Part shown: in pieces, positions 25,523 through 33,119 of the stretch
Layout: each line of letters starts with the position of its first letter
How positions within the stretch are numbered: position 1 is the first letter of the stretch
DNA from: Kitasatospora sp. NBC_00240
GTDB lineage: Bacteria; Actinomycetota; Actinomycetes; Streptomycetales; Streptomycetaceae
DNA length: 64,000 nucleotides
Assembly (NCBI RefSeq): GCF_026342405.1
Contig: NZ_JAPEMU010000001.1
Location: 4,712,001 to 4,776,000, forward strand
Direction of reading: 5' to 3'
Translations under genes and position numbers: made by a program
The notes under the pieces: generated by a model
What the model saw: only the letters and a program-made list of their open reading frames with translations
Database searches by the model: none
What the model was told of the DNA's origin: nothing

Positions 25523-27358
25523 ATGGCATCTCGTGCACGTGTACGCGCCCCCGAGCTGGTCGGGGCAGGCGGTTGGCTGAACACCGGCGGCAAGGATCTC
25601 GTCCTCGCGGACTTCCGCGGCAAGATCGTGATCGCTGATTTCTGGACCTTTTGTTGTATCAACTGCCTGCACGTCCTGGACGAGCTGCGCGAGCTGGAGG
25701 AGAAGCACCGCGACACCCTGGTGATCGTCGGCGTGCACTCCCCCAAGTTCGTGCACGAGGCGGACCACCAGGCCGTGGTGGACGCGGTGGCGCGCTACGA
25801 GGTGCACCACCCGGTGCTGGACGATCCGGAGCTGGCCACCTGGAAGCAGTACGCGGTCCGGGCCTGGCCGACGCTGGTGGTGATCGACCCCGAGGGGTAC
25901 GTGGTCGCGCAGCACGCCGGCGAGGGGCACGCGCACGCGATCGCCCGGCTGGTCGAGGAGCTGGAGGCCGAGCACGCGGCGAAGGGCACGCTGCGGCGCG
26001 GTGACGGCCCGTACGTGGCACCCGAGCCGGTGGCGGGCGACCTGAAGTTCCCCGGCAAGGCGGTCCGGCTCCCGAACGGGAACTTCCTGGTCGCCGACTC
26101 GGGTCACCACTCCCTGGTGGAGCTGGCCGAGGACGGCGAGCGGGTGGTGCGGCGGATCGGCGACGGCGAGCGCGGGCTGGTGGACGGGACGTCCCCCCGC
26201 TTCAGCGAGCCTCAGGGACTGGTGCTGGTGCCGGCGGGCCTGGACCTCGGGTACGACGTGGTGGTCGCCGACACGGTGAACCACGCCCTGCGCGGGGTGC
26301 GGCTCTCGGACGGCGAGGTCCGGACGCTGGCCGGCACCGGGAAGCAGTGGTGGCAGGGCACGGCGACCGAGGGCCCGGCCCGTGAGGTGGACCTCTCCTC
26401 GCCGTGGGACGTCGCCTGGTTCGACGGCCGGGTCTGGATCGCGATGGCCGGGGTGCACCAGCTCTGGGCGTTCGACCCGGCCGAGGGCACGGTCGCGGTG
26501 GCGGCCGGCACGACCAACGAGGGCCTGGTGGACGGGCCGGTGGCCGAGGCCTGGTTCGCCCAGCCCTCGGGCCTGGCGGTCTCGGCGGACGGCGGCAAGC
26601 TCTGGGTCGCGGACTCGGAGACCTCCGCGGTCCGCTGGGTTTCACGTGAAACCAGGACGGTGCACACCGCTGTCGGCACCGGCCTGTTCGACTTCGGGCA
26701 CCGGGACGGCGCCGCCGGGCAGGCCCTGCTCCAGCACCCGCTCGGGGTGACGGTGCTGCCTGACGGCTCGGTGGCGATCGCCGACACCTACAACCACGCG
26801 CTGCGCCGGTACGTCCCCGCGGCCGAGGAGGGCGGCGAGGGCGAGGTGACCACGCTGGCCACCGACCTGCGCGAGCCCTCCGGCGCCGTCCTGGTGGACG
26901 GGGACATCGTCGTGGTGGAGTCCGCCCGGCACCGGCTGACCCGGCTGCGGCTGCCCGAGGAGGCCGTCCAGGTCGAGTCGGTGGCGCACCGCACCCGGCG
27001 CGCGGCCACCGAGGTCGCGCCCGGCGTGTTCCAGCTGGACGTGGTGTTCTCCGCGCCGAGCGGCCAGAAGCTGGACGAGCGCTACGGCCCGTCCACCCGG
27101 CTGCTGATCAGCTCCACCCCGCCGGAGCTGCTGCTCTCCGGCGCGGGCGCGGACTCCGCGCTCAACCGGGAGCTGGTGCTCTCCGAGGAGATCACCGAGG
27201 GCGTGCTGCACGTGTCGGCGATGGCCGCGTCCTGCGACGACGACCCGGAGATCGAGTACCCGGCCTGCCATGTGCACCAGCAGGACTGGGGCGTGCCGGT
27301 GAAGCTCACCCCGGGCGGTGTGCGCCGGCTGCCGCTGGTGCTGGCCGGCATGGAGTAG
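25523..27358 (+). CDS. Thioredoxin-like/NHL-repeat protein (NHLRC2-like)
   Basis: 611 residues from the ATG at 25523. The N-terminal 150 residues are a thioredoxin/AhpC-TSA-type domain with the active-site segment WTFCCINCLHV, where CINC is the CxxC pair and an extra Cys precedes it. Residues about 170-460 form a beta-propeller of NHL-type repeats (ADSGHHSLVEL, ADTVNHALRGV, ADSETSAVRWV, ADTYNHALRRY), and a C-terminal beta-rich domain follows. This architecture equals that of animal NHLRC2 and many bacterial orthologues; the bacterial role is unknown, possibly cytoplasmic redox sensing. No signal peptide. A perfect parS site lies inside the coding sequence. Confidence 0.9.
   Translation: MASRARVRAPELVGAGGWLNTGGKDLVLADFRGKIVIADFWTFCCINCLHVLDELRELEEKHRDTLVIVGVHSPKFVHEADHQAVVDAVARYEVHHPVLDDPELATWKQYAVRAWPTLVVIDPEGYVVAQHAGEGHAHAIARLVEELEAEHAAKGTLRRGDGPYVAPEPVAGDLKFPGKAVRLPNGNFLVADSGHHSLVELAEDGERVVRRIGDGERGLVDGTSPRFSEPQGLVLVPAGLDLGYDVVVADTVNHALRGVRLSDGEVRTLAGTGKQWWQGTATEGPAREVDLSSPWDVAWFDGRVWIAMAGVHQLWAFDPAEGTVAVAAGTTNEGLVDGPVAEAWFAQPSGLAVSADGGKLWVADSETSAVRWVSRETRTVHTAVGTGLFDFGHRDGAAGQALLQHPLGVTVLPDGSVAIADTYNHALRRYVPAAEEGGEGEVTTLATDLREPSGAVLVDGDIVVVESARHRLTRLRLPEEAVQVESVAHRTRRAATEVAPGVFQLDVVFSAPSGQKLDERYGPSTRLLISSTPPELLLSGAGADSALNRELVLSEEITEGVLHVSAMAASCDDDPEIEYPACHVHQQDWGVPVKLTPGGVRRLPLVLAGME
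26639..26652. other. parS: parS chromosome-segregation site (ParB-binding)
   Basis: GTTTCACGTGAAAC is a perfect 14-base palindrome identical to the bacterial parS consensus. It codes for VSRET inside the thioredoxin-NHL gene. In Streptomyces, parS sites are clustered around oriC and bound by ParB to build the segregation complex in sporulating hyphae, so this places the window in the origin-proximal part of the chromosome. Confidence 0.92.
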
Positions 27359-27378
27359 CCGCGCGCCCGCACGTGCCG

Positions 27379-27420
27379 AGGGCCCCCGGACACCGCCGTG
27401 AGCGGCTTCCGGGGGCCCTT
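27379..27420. terminator. Bidirectional terminator between NHL and aminopeptidase genes
   Basis: AGGGCCCCCGGA (27379-27390) pairs with 27408-27419; the loop holds an inner CCGC/GCGG stem. It lies between convergent stops at 27358 and 27431. Confidence 0.85.
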
Positions 27421-27430
27421 CGCGCGTCGG

Positions 27431-28741
27431 TCAGCCCTCCAGGAAGGCCTTGATCGCGCCGGCCAGCAGGAACGGGTCGTCGGCGCCGCAGAGCTCGCGG
27501 GCCGAGTGCATGGACAGCGCGGCGATCCCGCAGTCCACGGTGGTGATGCCGAGCCGGGCCGCGGTGATCGGGCCGATGGTGGTGCCGCAGGGCATCGCGT
27601 TGTTGGAGACGAAGGTCTGCCACGGCACGCCGGCCCGCTCGCAGGCGGCGGCGAAGACCGCCCGGCCCACGGCGTCCGTCGCGTACCGGTTGTTGACGTT
27701 GACCTTGAGGATCGGGCCGCCGTTCGGCATCGGGTGGTGGCCCGGCTCGTGCCGCTCGCTGTAGTTGGGGTGCACGGCGTGGCCCATGTCGGAGGACAGG
27801 CAGACCGTGCCGGCCAGCGCGCGGGCGCGGTCCTCCGGGCTGCCGCCGCGCGCGTGCACGCTGCGCTCCAGAACGTTGCCGAGCAGCGGACCCTGGGCGC
27901 CGGTGTCCGACTCGCTGCCGGTCTCCTCGTGGTCGAAGGCGGCCAGCACCGGGATGTACGGCAGCTCGGCGCCCTCGGCCGCGGCCGCCGCGGTGGCGGC
28001 CAGCGCGGCGGTGGCGGCGTGCACCGAGAGCAGGTTGTCCAGCCGGGGGCCGGCCAGCAGCTCGCGGTCCCGGCCCAGGTAGGACGGCGGCTGGACGTCA
28101 TGGGTCATCAGGTCCCAGCCGACGATGTCGTCCGCGGGGACGCCGGCCCGCTCGGCGACGTACTCGATCAGCGATCCCTCGTCGGTCGGGCCCAGGCCCC
28201 AGATCGGCGTCAGATGGCGCTGCTTGTCGAGCTTGAGGCCGTCGTTGACCTGCCGGTCGAGGTGGATCGCCAGCTGCGGCACCCGCAGCAGCGGCTCGTC
28301 GATCTGGACCAGCCGCACGCTGCCGTCCCGCAGAGCCAGCCGGCCGGAGAGGCCGAGGTCCCGGTCGAGCCAGGTGTTCAGCGGGACGCCGCCGTAGATC
28401 TCCACCGCCACCTGCCGCCACCCCGCCGAACCGGTGTCCGGCACCGGCTTGACCCGCAGGTTCGGCGAGTCGGTGTGGGTGCCGACCACCCGGAACGGCG
28501 TCTGCGGGCCGGCCCCCTGCGGCACGTACCAGGCGATCAGCGCACCGCCTCTGACGACGTACCGGCCGCCGGTCGTCCCGTCCCAGGCGTCGGTCTCGGA
28601 GACCTGGCGGAAGCCGACCTTCTCCAGTCGCTGCGCCGCGCTCGCCACCGCGTGGTACGGCGACGGCGAGGAGCCGAGGAAGGCGATCAGGTCATCGGTG
28701 TGCGTCCGGTCGAAGAAGGCCTGGCGGGCGGCGGTCGACAT
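27431..28741 (-). CDS. apeB: M18 family aminopeptidase
   Basis: 436 residues, usual for bacterial M18 (aspartyl aminopeptidase-like) enzymes, which are dodecameric zinc peptidases. Metal ligands and active-site motifs are visible: VGTHTDSPNLRVKP, the second-metal DHEETGSESDTGAQG, SSDMGHAVHPNY and the late SMHSARE. The ATG at 28741 has AGGAGC just upstream; the longer open frame beyond it has no SD. It converges on the NHL gene and is followed by a strong terminator. The symbol follows common usage and is not certain. Confidence 0.93.
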   Translation of the reverse strand: MSTAARQAFFDRTHTDDLIAFLGSSPSPYHAVASAAQRLEKVGFRQVSETDAWDGTTGGRYVVRGGALIAWYVPQGAGPQTPFRVVGTHTDSPNLRVKPVPDTGSAGWRQVAVEIYGGVPLNTWLDRDLGLSGRLALRDGSVRLVQIDEPLLRVPQLAIHLDRQVNDGLKLDKQRHLTPIWGLGPTDEGSLIEYVAERAGVPADDIVGWDLMTHDVQPPSYLGRDRELLAGPRLDNLLSVHAATAALAATAAAAAEGAELPYIPVLAAFDHEETGSESDTGAQGPLLGNVLERSVHARGGSPEDRARALAGTVCLSSDMGHAVHPNYSERHEPGHHPMPNGGPILKVNVNNRYATDAVGRAVFAAACERAGVPWQTFVSNNAMPCGTTIGPITAARLGITTVDCGIAALSMHSARELCGADDPFLLAGAIKAFLEG

Positions 28742-29260
28742 GCTGCTCCTGGGTCGAGGGAGGGCCGAAACCGGATGGGGGGTCGGCTTGGCATCATTGA
28801 GCATATGCCCGTACACGGACATGACAGCCGGAACCCGTGAACGGGTACAGAACGCGGACAGCGCCGTGAAAGTAACGGGGCGAACGCGCTCCGTCAGCTC
28901 TTTCGACGGACGTCGGCAACTGCCTTCGCGCGGGGGGCGGCTGACCGTCCGTCGGGGTTGCCGTGGACGCCCGCGCGGGCGGCCGGCCCGGCGTTTCGGG
29001 ACGATTGCGGCGCCCAGGCCCGAGTCTTCGCGATTTTCCGCCGGAACTGCCTGTTCTTGCTGCAGAGTTGCCGCAAGGATCGGTACCGGGCCCGCCCCGC
29101 CGGGCAGCACCGGGGCAGCGGCGGGGCAGCGGCGGGGGCGACCGAACGCCACCGGGAGCCGGACGGCCCGGGCCGGAGCCCGGGCGCCCGTCGGTGTGCG
29201 AACCGGCCCGGCCGCCGCGACGACGTGGACTGAGGATCAGAGGTCTTGGGGGAGAGCGGA
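28742..29260. other. Intergenic region between aminopeptidase and ABC exporter genes
   Basis: 519 bases with divergent promoters. Around 28833-28846 there is a 14-base palindrome ACCCGT-GA-ACGGGT. The stretch from about 29080 to 29230 is extremely GC-rich. Frames here lack SD sites and look like chance; I see no gene. Confidence 0.55.
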
Positions 29261-30901
29261 TTGTTCGGGCGCGCGCAGCACAGCACCGACGGCACCGGGG
29301 GCGGACGGCCGGACCAGGGGCCCGGCGAGGCGCCCGGGGTGGCACTCGAACGGGACCTCGACCGGGACCTCGCCGGGAGCCTCGATGCGGTGGGTGGCGA
29401 CCCGACAGGGGCCGACCCGGCCGGCGGCCTGTCCCGGACGGCCCGCCGCCGGCGCGTCCTGCTGGCCGTGGCCGCCGTCGCGGCGCTGGTCTCCGTCGGC
29501 GGCCTGGCGGCCTCCTCGCTGATCCAGTCCCCCGCCGAGCGGGCCGCCCGCACGGCTCCGCCGCCGAACACGACGCTGACGGCGGCCGCGACCCTGCAGG
29601 TGCTCAACCCCTCGGTGGTGCTGCGCGGCACGGTGTACCCGCCGACGCAGTACGACGTCACCCCTGCCTCGGCCTCCACCGAGATCACCCAGTTGTACGT
29701 GTCCAGGCTGGAGGTGAAGGCGGGCGACCAGGTGGTCGCCGGCCGGCTGCTGGCCGAGGTGTCGGGGCAGCCGCTGTTCGCCCTGGCCGGGGCGGTGCCC
29801 GCGTACCGCGACCTCAAGCCGGGCAGCACCGGCCCCGACGTCGCGGAGCTGCAGGACGCGCTGGCCGCGCTCGGCCTACCTGCGCACGGCGACGACCGGG
29901 GCGAGTTCGCGGCCGGCACGGCGCGGGCGGTGACCGACTTCTACACCCGGCTGGGCCACCCGGTGCCGACCACCGGCGCCGTCACCCAGCAGGCCGTGGA
30001 CACGGCCCGGAAGGCGGCGGACACCGCCCAGCAGACCGTGGACGCCTTGACCGTCCGGAAGAAGGCGGCCGCCGGCGCCACCACGGACCCGTCGGCCGCG
30101 CCCGCCAGGGTGGGGGCCGACTCCGCCCCCGGGCCCGGCCTCGACCAGCAGCTCGCCACCGCGAAGAAGGAGCTGACCGCCGCCAGGGCCGCCCTGGCCA
30201 AGGCGGAGTCGCTGAACGGCCCGATGGTGCCGGCCGCCCATGTGGTCTTCCTGCCGGCCTTCCCCGCGACCGTCACCGCGGTGAACGGCTCGGTGGGCTC
30301 ACCGGTATCCGGCCCGCTGCTCTCCCTCACCAGCGGCGGCCTGTCGCTGACCGGGCAGCTCACCCAGGCGCAGGCCGCCGCGGTGCGGCCCGGGATGCCG
30401 GTGGAGGTGCTCTCGGAGGCCGGCAACATCACGGTCACCGGCACGGTCGGGGCGCTGGGCGCGCCGACCACGGTGCCACCGGCGGGCAAGGTGATCCCGA
30501 TCGGCGGCGCGGGCGGTGGGGCGGGCGCCGCATCCGGTGGCGGAGCGGTCGGCCAGGGCGGCGGGGGCAGCCAGGGCGGCGGGAAGGCCGGCGGGGCCGG
30601 CGGCGCGCCGTACGTTCCGCTGTCCGTCGCACCGAAGGCGCCGCTGCCGGCCGAGCTGAACGGCCAGAACGTCCGGATCACCGTTCTCAAGGGCACCTCG
30701 GACGTGCCGGTGCTGAGCGTGCCGGTGGCCGCCGTCTTCACCACCTCCGCCGGCCGGACGTCGGTGACCCGGGTCGACGCGGCGGGCCTGCGCAGCACGC
30801 TGGCCGTCACCCTGGGCGCCACCGACAGGGGCTTCGTGGCGGTGACTCCCGCCGACGGCGGCGAGCTGAACGCCGGTGACCTGGTGGTGGTCGGGCAGTG
30901 A
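29261..30901 (+). CDS. Membrane fusion (HlyD/MacA-like) protein with peptidoglycan-binding domain
   Basis: 546 residues from the TTG at 29261, chosen for GGGGGAG about 6 bases upstream; a TTG at 29246 is an alternative. A cytoplasmic tail of about 60 residues ends in Arg, followed by one membrane helix (VLLAVAAVAALVSVGGLAA). The extracytoplasmic part has a lipoyl/barrel-type region (LYVSRLEVKAGDQVVAGRLLAEV), a PG_binding_1 helical motif (LKPGSTGPDVAELQDALAAL), a coiled-coil-like hairpin and a Gly-rich linker near residue 430. It is the adaptor of the MacAB-type exporter encoded next, with a 4-base overlap. Confidence 0.85.
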   Translation: MFGRAQHSTDGTGGGRPDQGPGEAPGVALERDLDRDLAGSLDAVGGDPTGADPAGGLSRTARRRRVLLAVAAVAALVSVGGLAASSLIQSPAERAARTAPPPNTTLTAAATLQVLNPSVVLRGTVYPPTQYDVTPASASTEITQLYVSRLEVKAGDQVVAGRLLAEVSGQPLFALAGAVPAYRDLKPGSTGPDVAELQDALAALGLPAHGDDRGEFAAGTARAVTDFYTRLGHPVPTTGAVTQQAVDTARKAADTAQQTVDALTVRKKAAAGATTDPSAAPARVGADSAPGPGLDQQLATAKKELTAARAALAKAESLNGPMVPAAHVVFLPAFPATVTAVNGSVGSPVSGPLLSLTSGGLSLTGQLTQAQAAAVRPGMPVEVLSEAGNITVTGTVGALGAPTTVPPAGKVIPIGGAGGGAGAASGGGAVGQGGGGSQGGGKAGGAGGAPYVPLSVAPKAPLPAELNGQNVRITVLKGTSDVPVLSVPVAAVFTTSAGRTSVTRVDAAGLRSTLAVTLGATDRGFVAVTPADGGELNAGDLVVVGQ

Positions 30902-31686
30902 CCGCCCCCGACACCGCGCCCGCGCCCACCCCCACCCCCGACACCGCGCCCGCGCCCACCCCCGCCTCCGACACCGCGCCCGACAGCAGCCCCGACCCCC
31001 CGGTGATCAGGCTGGCCGGCGTCGGCCGGAGCTTCCCCGGCCCGCCGCCGGTGACCGCGCTGCACCCGTCCGACCTGGAGATCCGCCGGGGGGAGTACGT
31101 GGCGGTCACCGGCCCGTCCGGCTCCGGCAAGTCCACCCTGCTGCACCTGCTGGGCCTGCTCGACACCCCCAGCACCGGCGGCTACGAACTCGACGGGATC
31201 GACACCGCCCGGCTGGGCGACCGGGACCGCTCGACCCTGCGCGGGCAGCGGATCGGCTTCGTCTTCCAGTCCTTCCACCTGCTGGCCCACCGCACGGCCG
31301 AGGAGAACGTCCTGCTCGCCCAGCTCTACAACCGCACCCCGCGCGCCCGCCGCCGGGACGCCGCCCGCGAGGCCCTGGCCCGGGTCGGCCTGTCGCACCG
31401 CACCCAGGCGCTGCCCAGCACGCTCTCCGGCGGCGAGCGGCAGCGGGTGGCGATCGCCCGCGCGCTGGTGAACCGCCCGAGCCTGCTGCTGTGCGACGAG
31501 CCGACCGGCAATCTGGACTCGGCCAACGCCGACACCGTGCTGGCCCGGTTCGACGACCTGCACGCCCAGGGCTTCACCCTCGTCGTCATCACCCACGACC
31601 CGGCCGTGGCGGCCCGCGCGCAGCGCTCGGTGCGGATGAGCGACGGCCGGCTCCGCGAGCTGACCGGGCCGGCGGTGGACGGCTGA
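30898..31686 (+). CDS. ABC transporter ATP-binding protein (MacB/LolD type)
   Basis: 262 residues. All ABC motifs are intact: Walker A GPSGSGKSTLLHLLG, Q-loop FVFQSFHLL, signature LSGGERQRVAIARAL, Walker B LLLCDEPTGNLD and H-loop VITHD. The GTG start overlaps the previous stop (GTGA) and its own stop overlaps the permease ATG (TGATG), so the three genes are translationally coupled. The first 35 or so residues are a Pro/Ala/Thr repeat (DTAPAPTPTP) coded by a 30-base tandem repeat, absent from ordinary LolD/MacB ATPases, so the true start could be later. Confidence 0.93.
   Translation: MTAPDTAPAPTPTPDTAPAPTPASDTAPDSSPDPPVIRLAGVGRSFPGPPPVTALHPSDLEIRRGEYVAVTGPSGSGKSTLLHLLGLLDTPSTGGYELDGIDTARLGDRDRSTLRGQRIGFVFQSFHLLAHRTAEENVLLAQLYNRTPRARRRDAAREALARVGLSHRTQALPSTLSGGERQRVAIARALVNRPSLLLCDEPTGNLDSANADTVLARFDDLHAQGFTLVVITHDPAVAARAQRSVRMSDGRLRELTGPAVDG
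30906..30982 (+). repeat. 30-bp tandem repeat at the start of the ABC ATPase gene
   Basis: Two full copies and about half of a third of a unit containing CCGACACCGCGCCCGCGCCC, encoding PDTAPAPTPT. Length is a multiple of three, so copy-number change keeps the frame. Confidence 0.75.
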
Positions 31687-32933
31687 TGGCCCGGAGCGTC
31701 CTGCCCGGGCCGGCCTCCCGGCTGGGCCTGCGCGACCTGTTCGCCGAGGCCCTGTCGGGCACCCTGCAGCGCCCCGGCCGTACCGCGCTGACCATGCTCG
31801 GCACGGTGCTCGGCATCGGTGCGTTCGTGGCCGTGCTGGGCCTGACGGCGACCGCCTCGGGGCAGATCGGCGAGCAGTTCAGCCTGACCAGGGCCACCAC
31901 GGTGACGGCCGGCGACCACCCGTCCGGGGACGGCCTGCCGGCCGGCGTCAATCCGCCGACCAGCTTCCCGCCGGACACCGACGCCCGGCTGGCCCGGATC
32001 GACGGGGTGCGCGCGGGCGGGGTCTGGTGGCCCGTCCCCGCGGTGGCGCCGATGGCCGCCACGCCGACCGGGCCGGACGCCGGTCAGGGGCTGGCCCTGC
32101 TGGCCGCCACCCCCGGCGCGGTGGCGGCGATGGAGCCGACGATGGTCGCCGGGGTCCCCTTCGACCCGTACGTGCAGGAGTCCCGCCAGCCGGTGGCGCT
32201 GATCGGTGCGGCCGCCGCCAAGCGGCTGGGGGTGAGCCGGCTGGACGCCCAGCCGGCGATCTTCATCGCCGGGATCCCGTACACCGTGGTCGGGATCTAC
32301 TCGGACGTGCGGCGGCAGTCGGGGGCACTGCTCGGGGTGATCATCCCGGCGTCCACGGCGCTGGAGCGCTTCGGCAGTCCGCCGGCCGGCGGTGACCAGG
32401 GCACCCAGGCGCTGGTCTCGACCCGGGTGGGGGCGGCCGAGGTGGTGGCGCGGCAGCTGCCGCTCGCCCTGCGCCCGGACGCGCCGGAGGCCTTCACCGT
32501 GGTGCCGCCGCCGGACCCGCACAGCCTGCAGGACAGGGTGACCTCGGACCTGACCGGCCTCTTCCTGGCCCTGGCGGCGATCTGCCTGCTGGTCGGCGCG
32601 GTCGGGATCGCCAACACCACGCTGGTGGCGGTGCTGGAGCGCACCGAGGAGATCGGGCTGCGCCGCTCGCTGGGCGCCAGGACGCGGCACATCGCGGCGC
32701 AGTTCCTGACCGAGTCGACGGCGCTGGGCACGCTCGGCGGGCTGGTCGGCACCGGGCTGGGGGTGGTGACGGTGCTGGCGGTGGCCGCGGCTCGGGACTG
32801 GACGGCGGTGCTGCAGCCGGCGGCGACCCTGCCGGCCCCGCTGGTCGGCAGCGTGGTCGGCCTGCTGGCCGGCCTGTACCCGGCGCTGCGGGCCGCGCGG
32901 ACGGATCCGCTGAAGGCGCTGCGCAGCGGCTGA
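31686..32933 (+). CDS. ABC transporter permease (MacB/FtsX type)
   Basis: 415 residues. One N-terminal helix (ALTMLGTVLGIGAFVAVLGL), a large extracytoplasmic domain of about 230 residues, then three helices at the C-terminus (LFLALAAICLLVGAVGIANTT; ALGTLGGLVGTGLGVVTVLAV; LVGSVVGLLAGLYPALRAA) form the MacB/FtsX topology. The TEEIGLRRSLGARTRHI loop couples to the ATPase. With the adaptor and ATPase it forms a mechanotransmission exporter for peptides, lipids or antibiotics; the substrate is unknown. ATG overlaps the ATPase stop by one base. Confidence 0.92.
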   Translation: MARSVLPGPASRLGLRDLFAEALSGTLQRPGRTALTMLGTVLGIGAFVAVLGLTATASGQIGEQFSLTRATTVTAGDHPSGDGLPAGVNPPTSFPPDTDARLARIDGVRAGGVWWPVPAVAPMAATPTGPDAGQGLALLAATPGAVAAMEPTMVAGVPFDPYVQESRQPVALIGAAAAKRLGVSRLDAQPAIFIAGIPYTVVGIYSDVRRQSGALLGVIIPASTALERFGSPPAGGDQGTQALVSTRVGAAEVVARQLPLALRPDAPEAFTVVPPPDPHSLQDRVTSDLTGLFLALAAICLLVGAVGIANTTLVAVLERTEEIGLRRSLGARTRHIAAQFLTESTALGTLGGLVGTGLGVVTVLAVAAARDWTAVLQPAATLPAPLVGSVVGLLAGLYPALRAARTDPLKALRSG

Positions 32934-32992
32934 GCCCGGCAGCCGGGGCGCGCCGTCGGGGCCGGGCGGCCGGGCGGCCGGGCGGCGGCGGG

Positions 32993-33037
32993 CAGCACGA
33001 AGGGGGCCCACCGGTGCGGCGGGCCCCCTTCGTGCTG
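32993..33037 (+). terminator. Terminator of the ABC exporter operon
   Basis: Arms 32993-33009 and 33021-33037 are perfectly complementary over 17 bases with an 11-base loop, about 60 bases after the permease stop. Confidence 0.88.
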
Positions 33038-33119
33038 AGGGTGGATCAGGCGGTCGTTCGGGAGGTGCCGGGCGCGGTCCGCCCCCGGTCGGGGTGGTCG
33101 CGGTGACCGGCGGGCGTTC

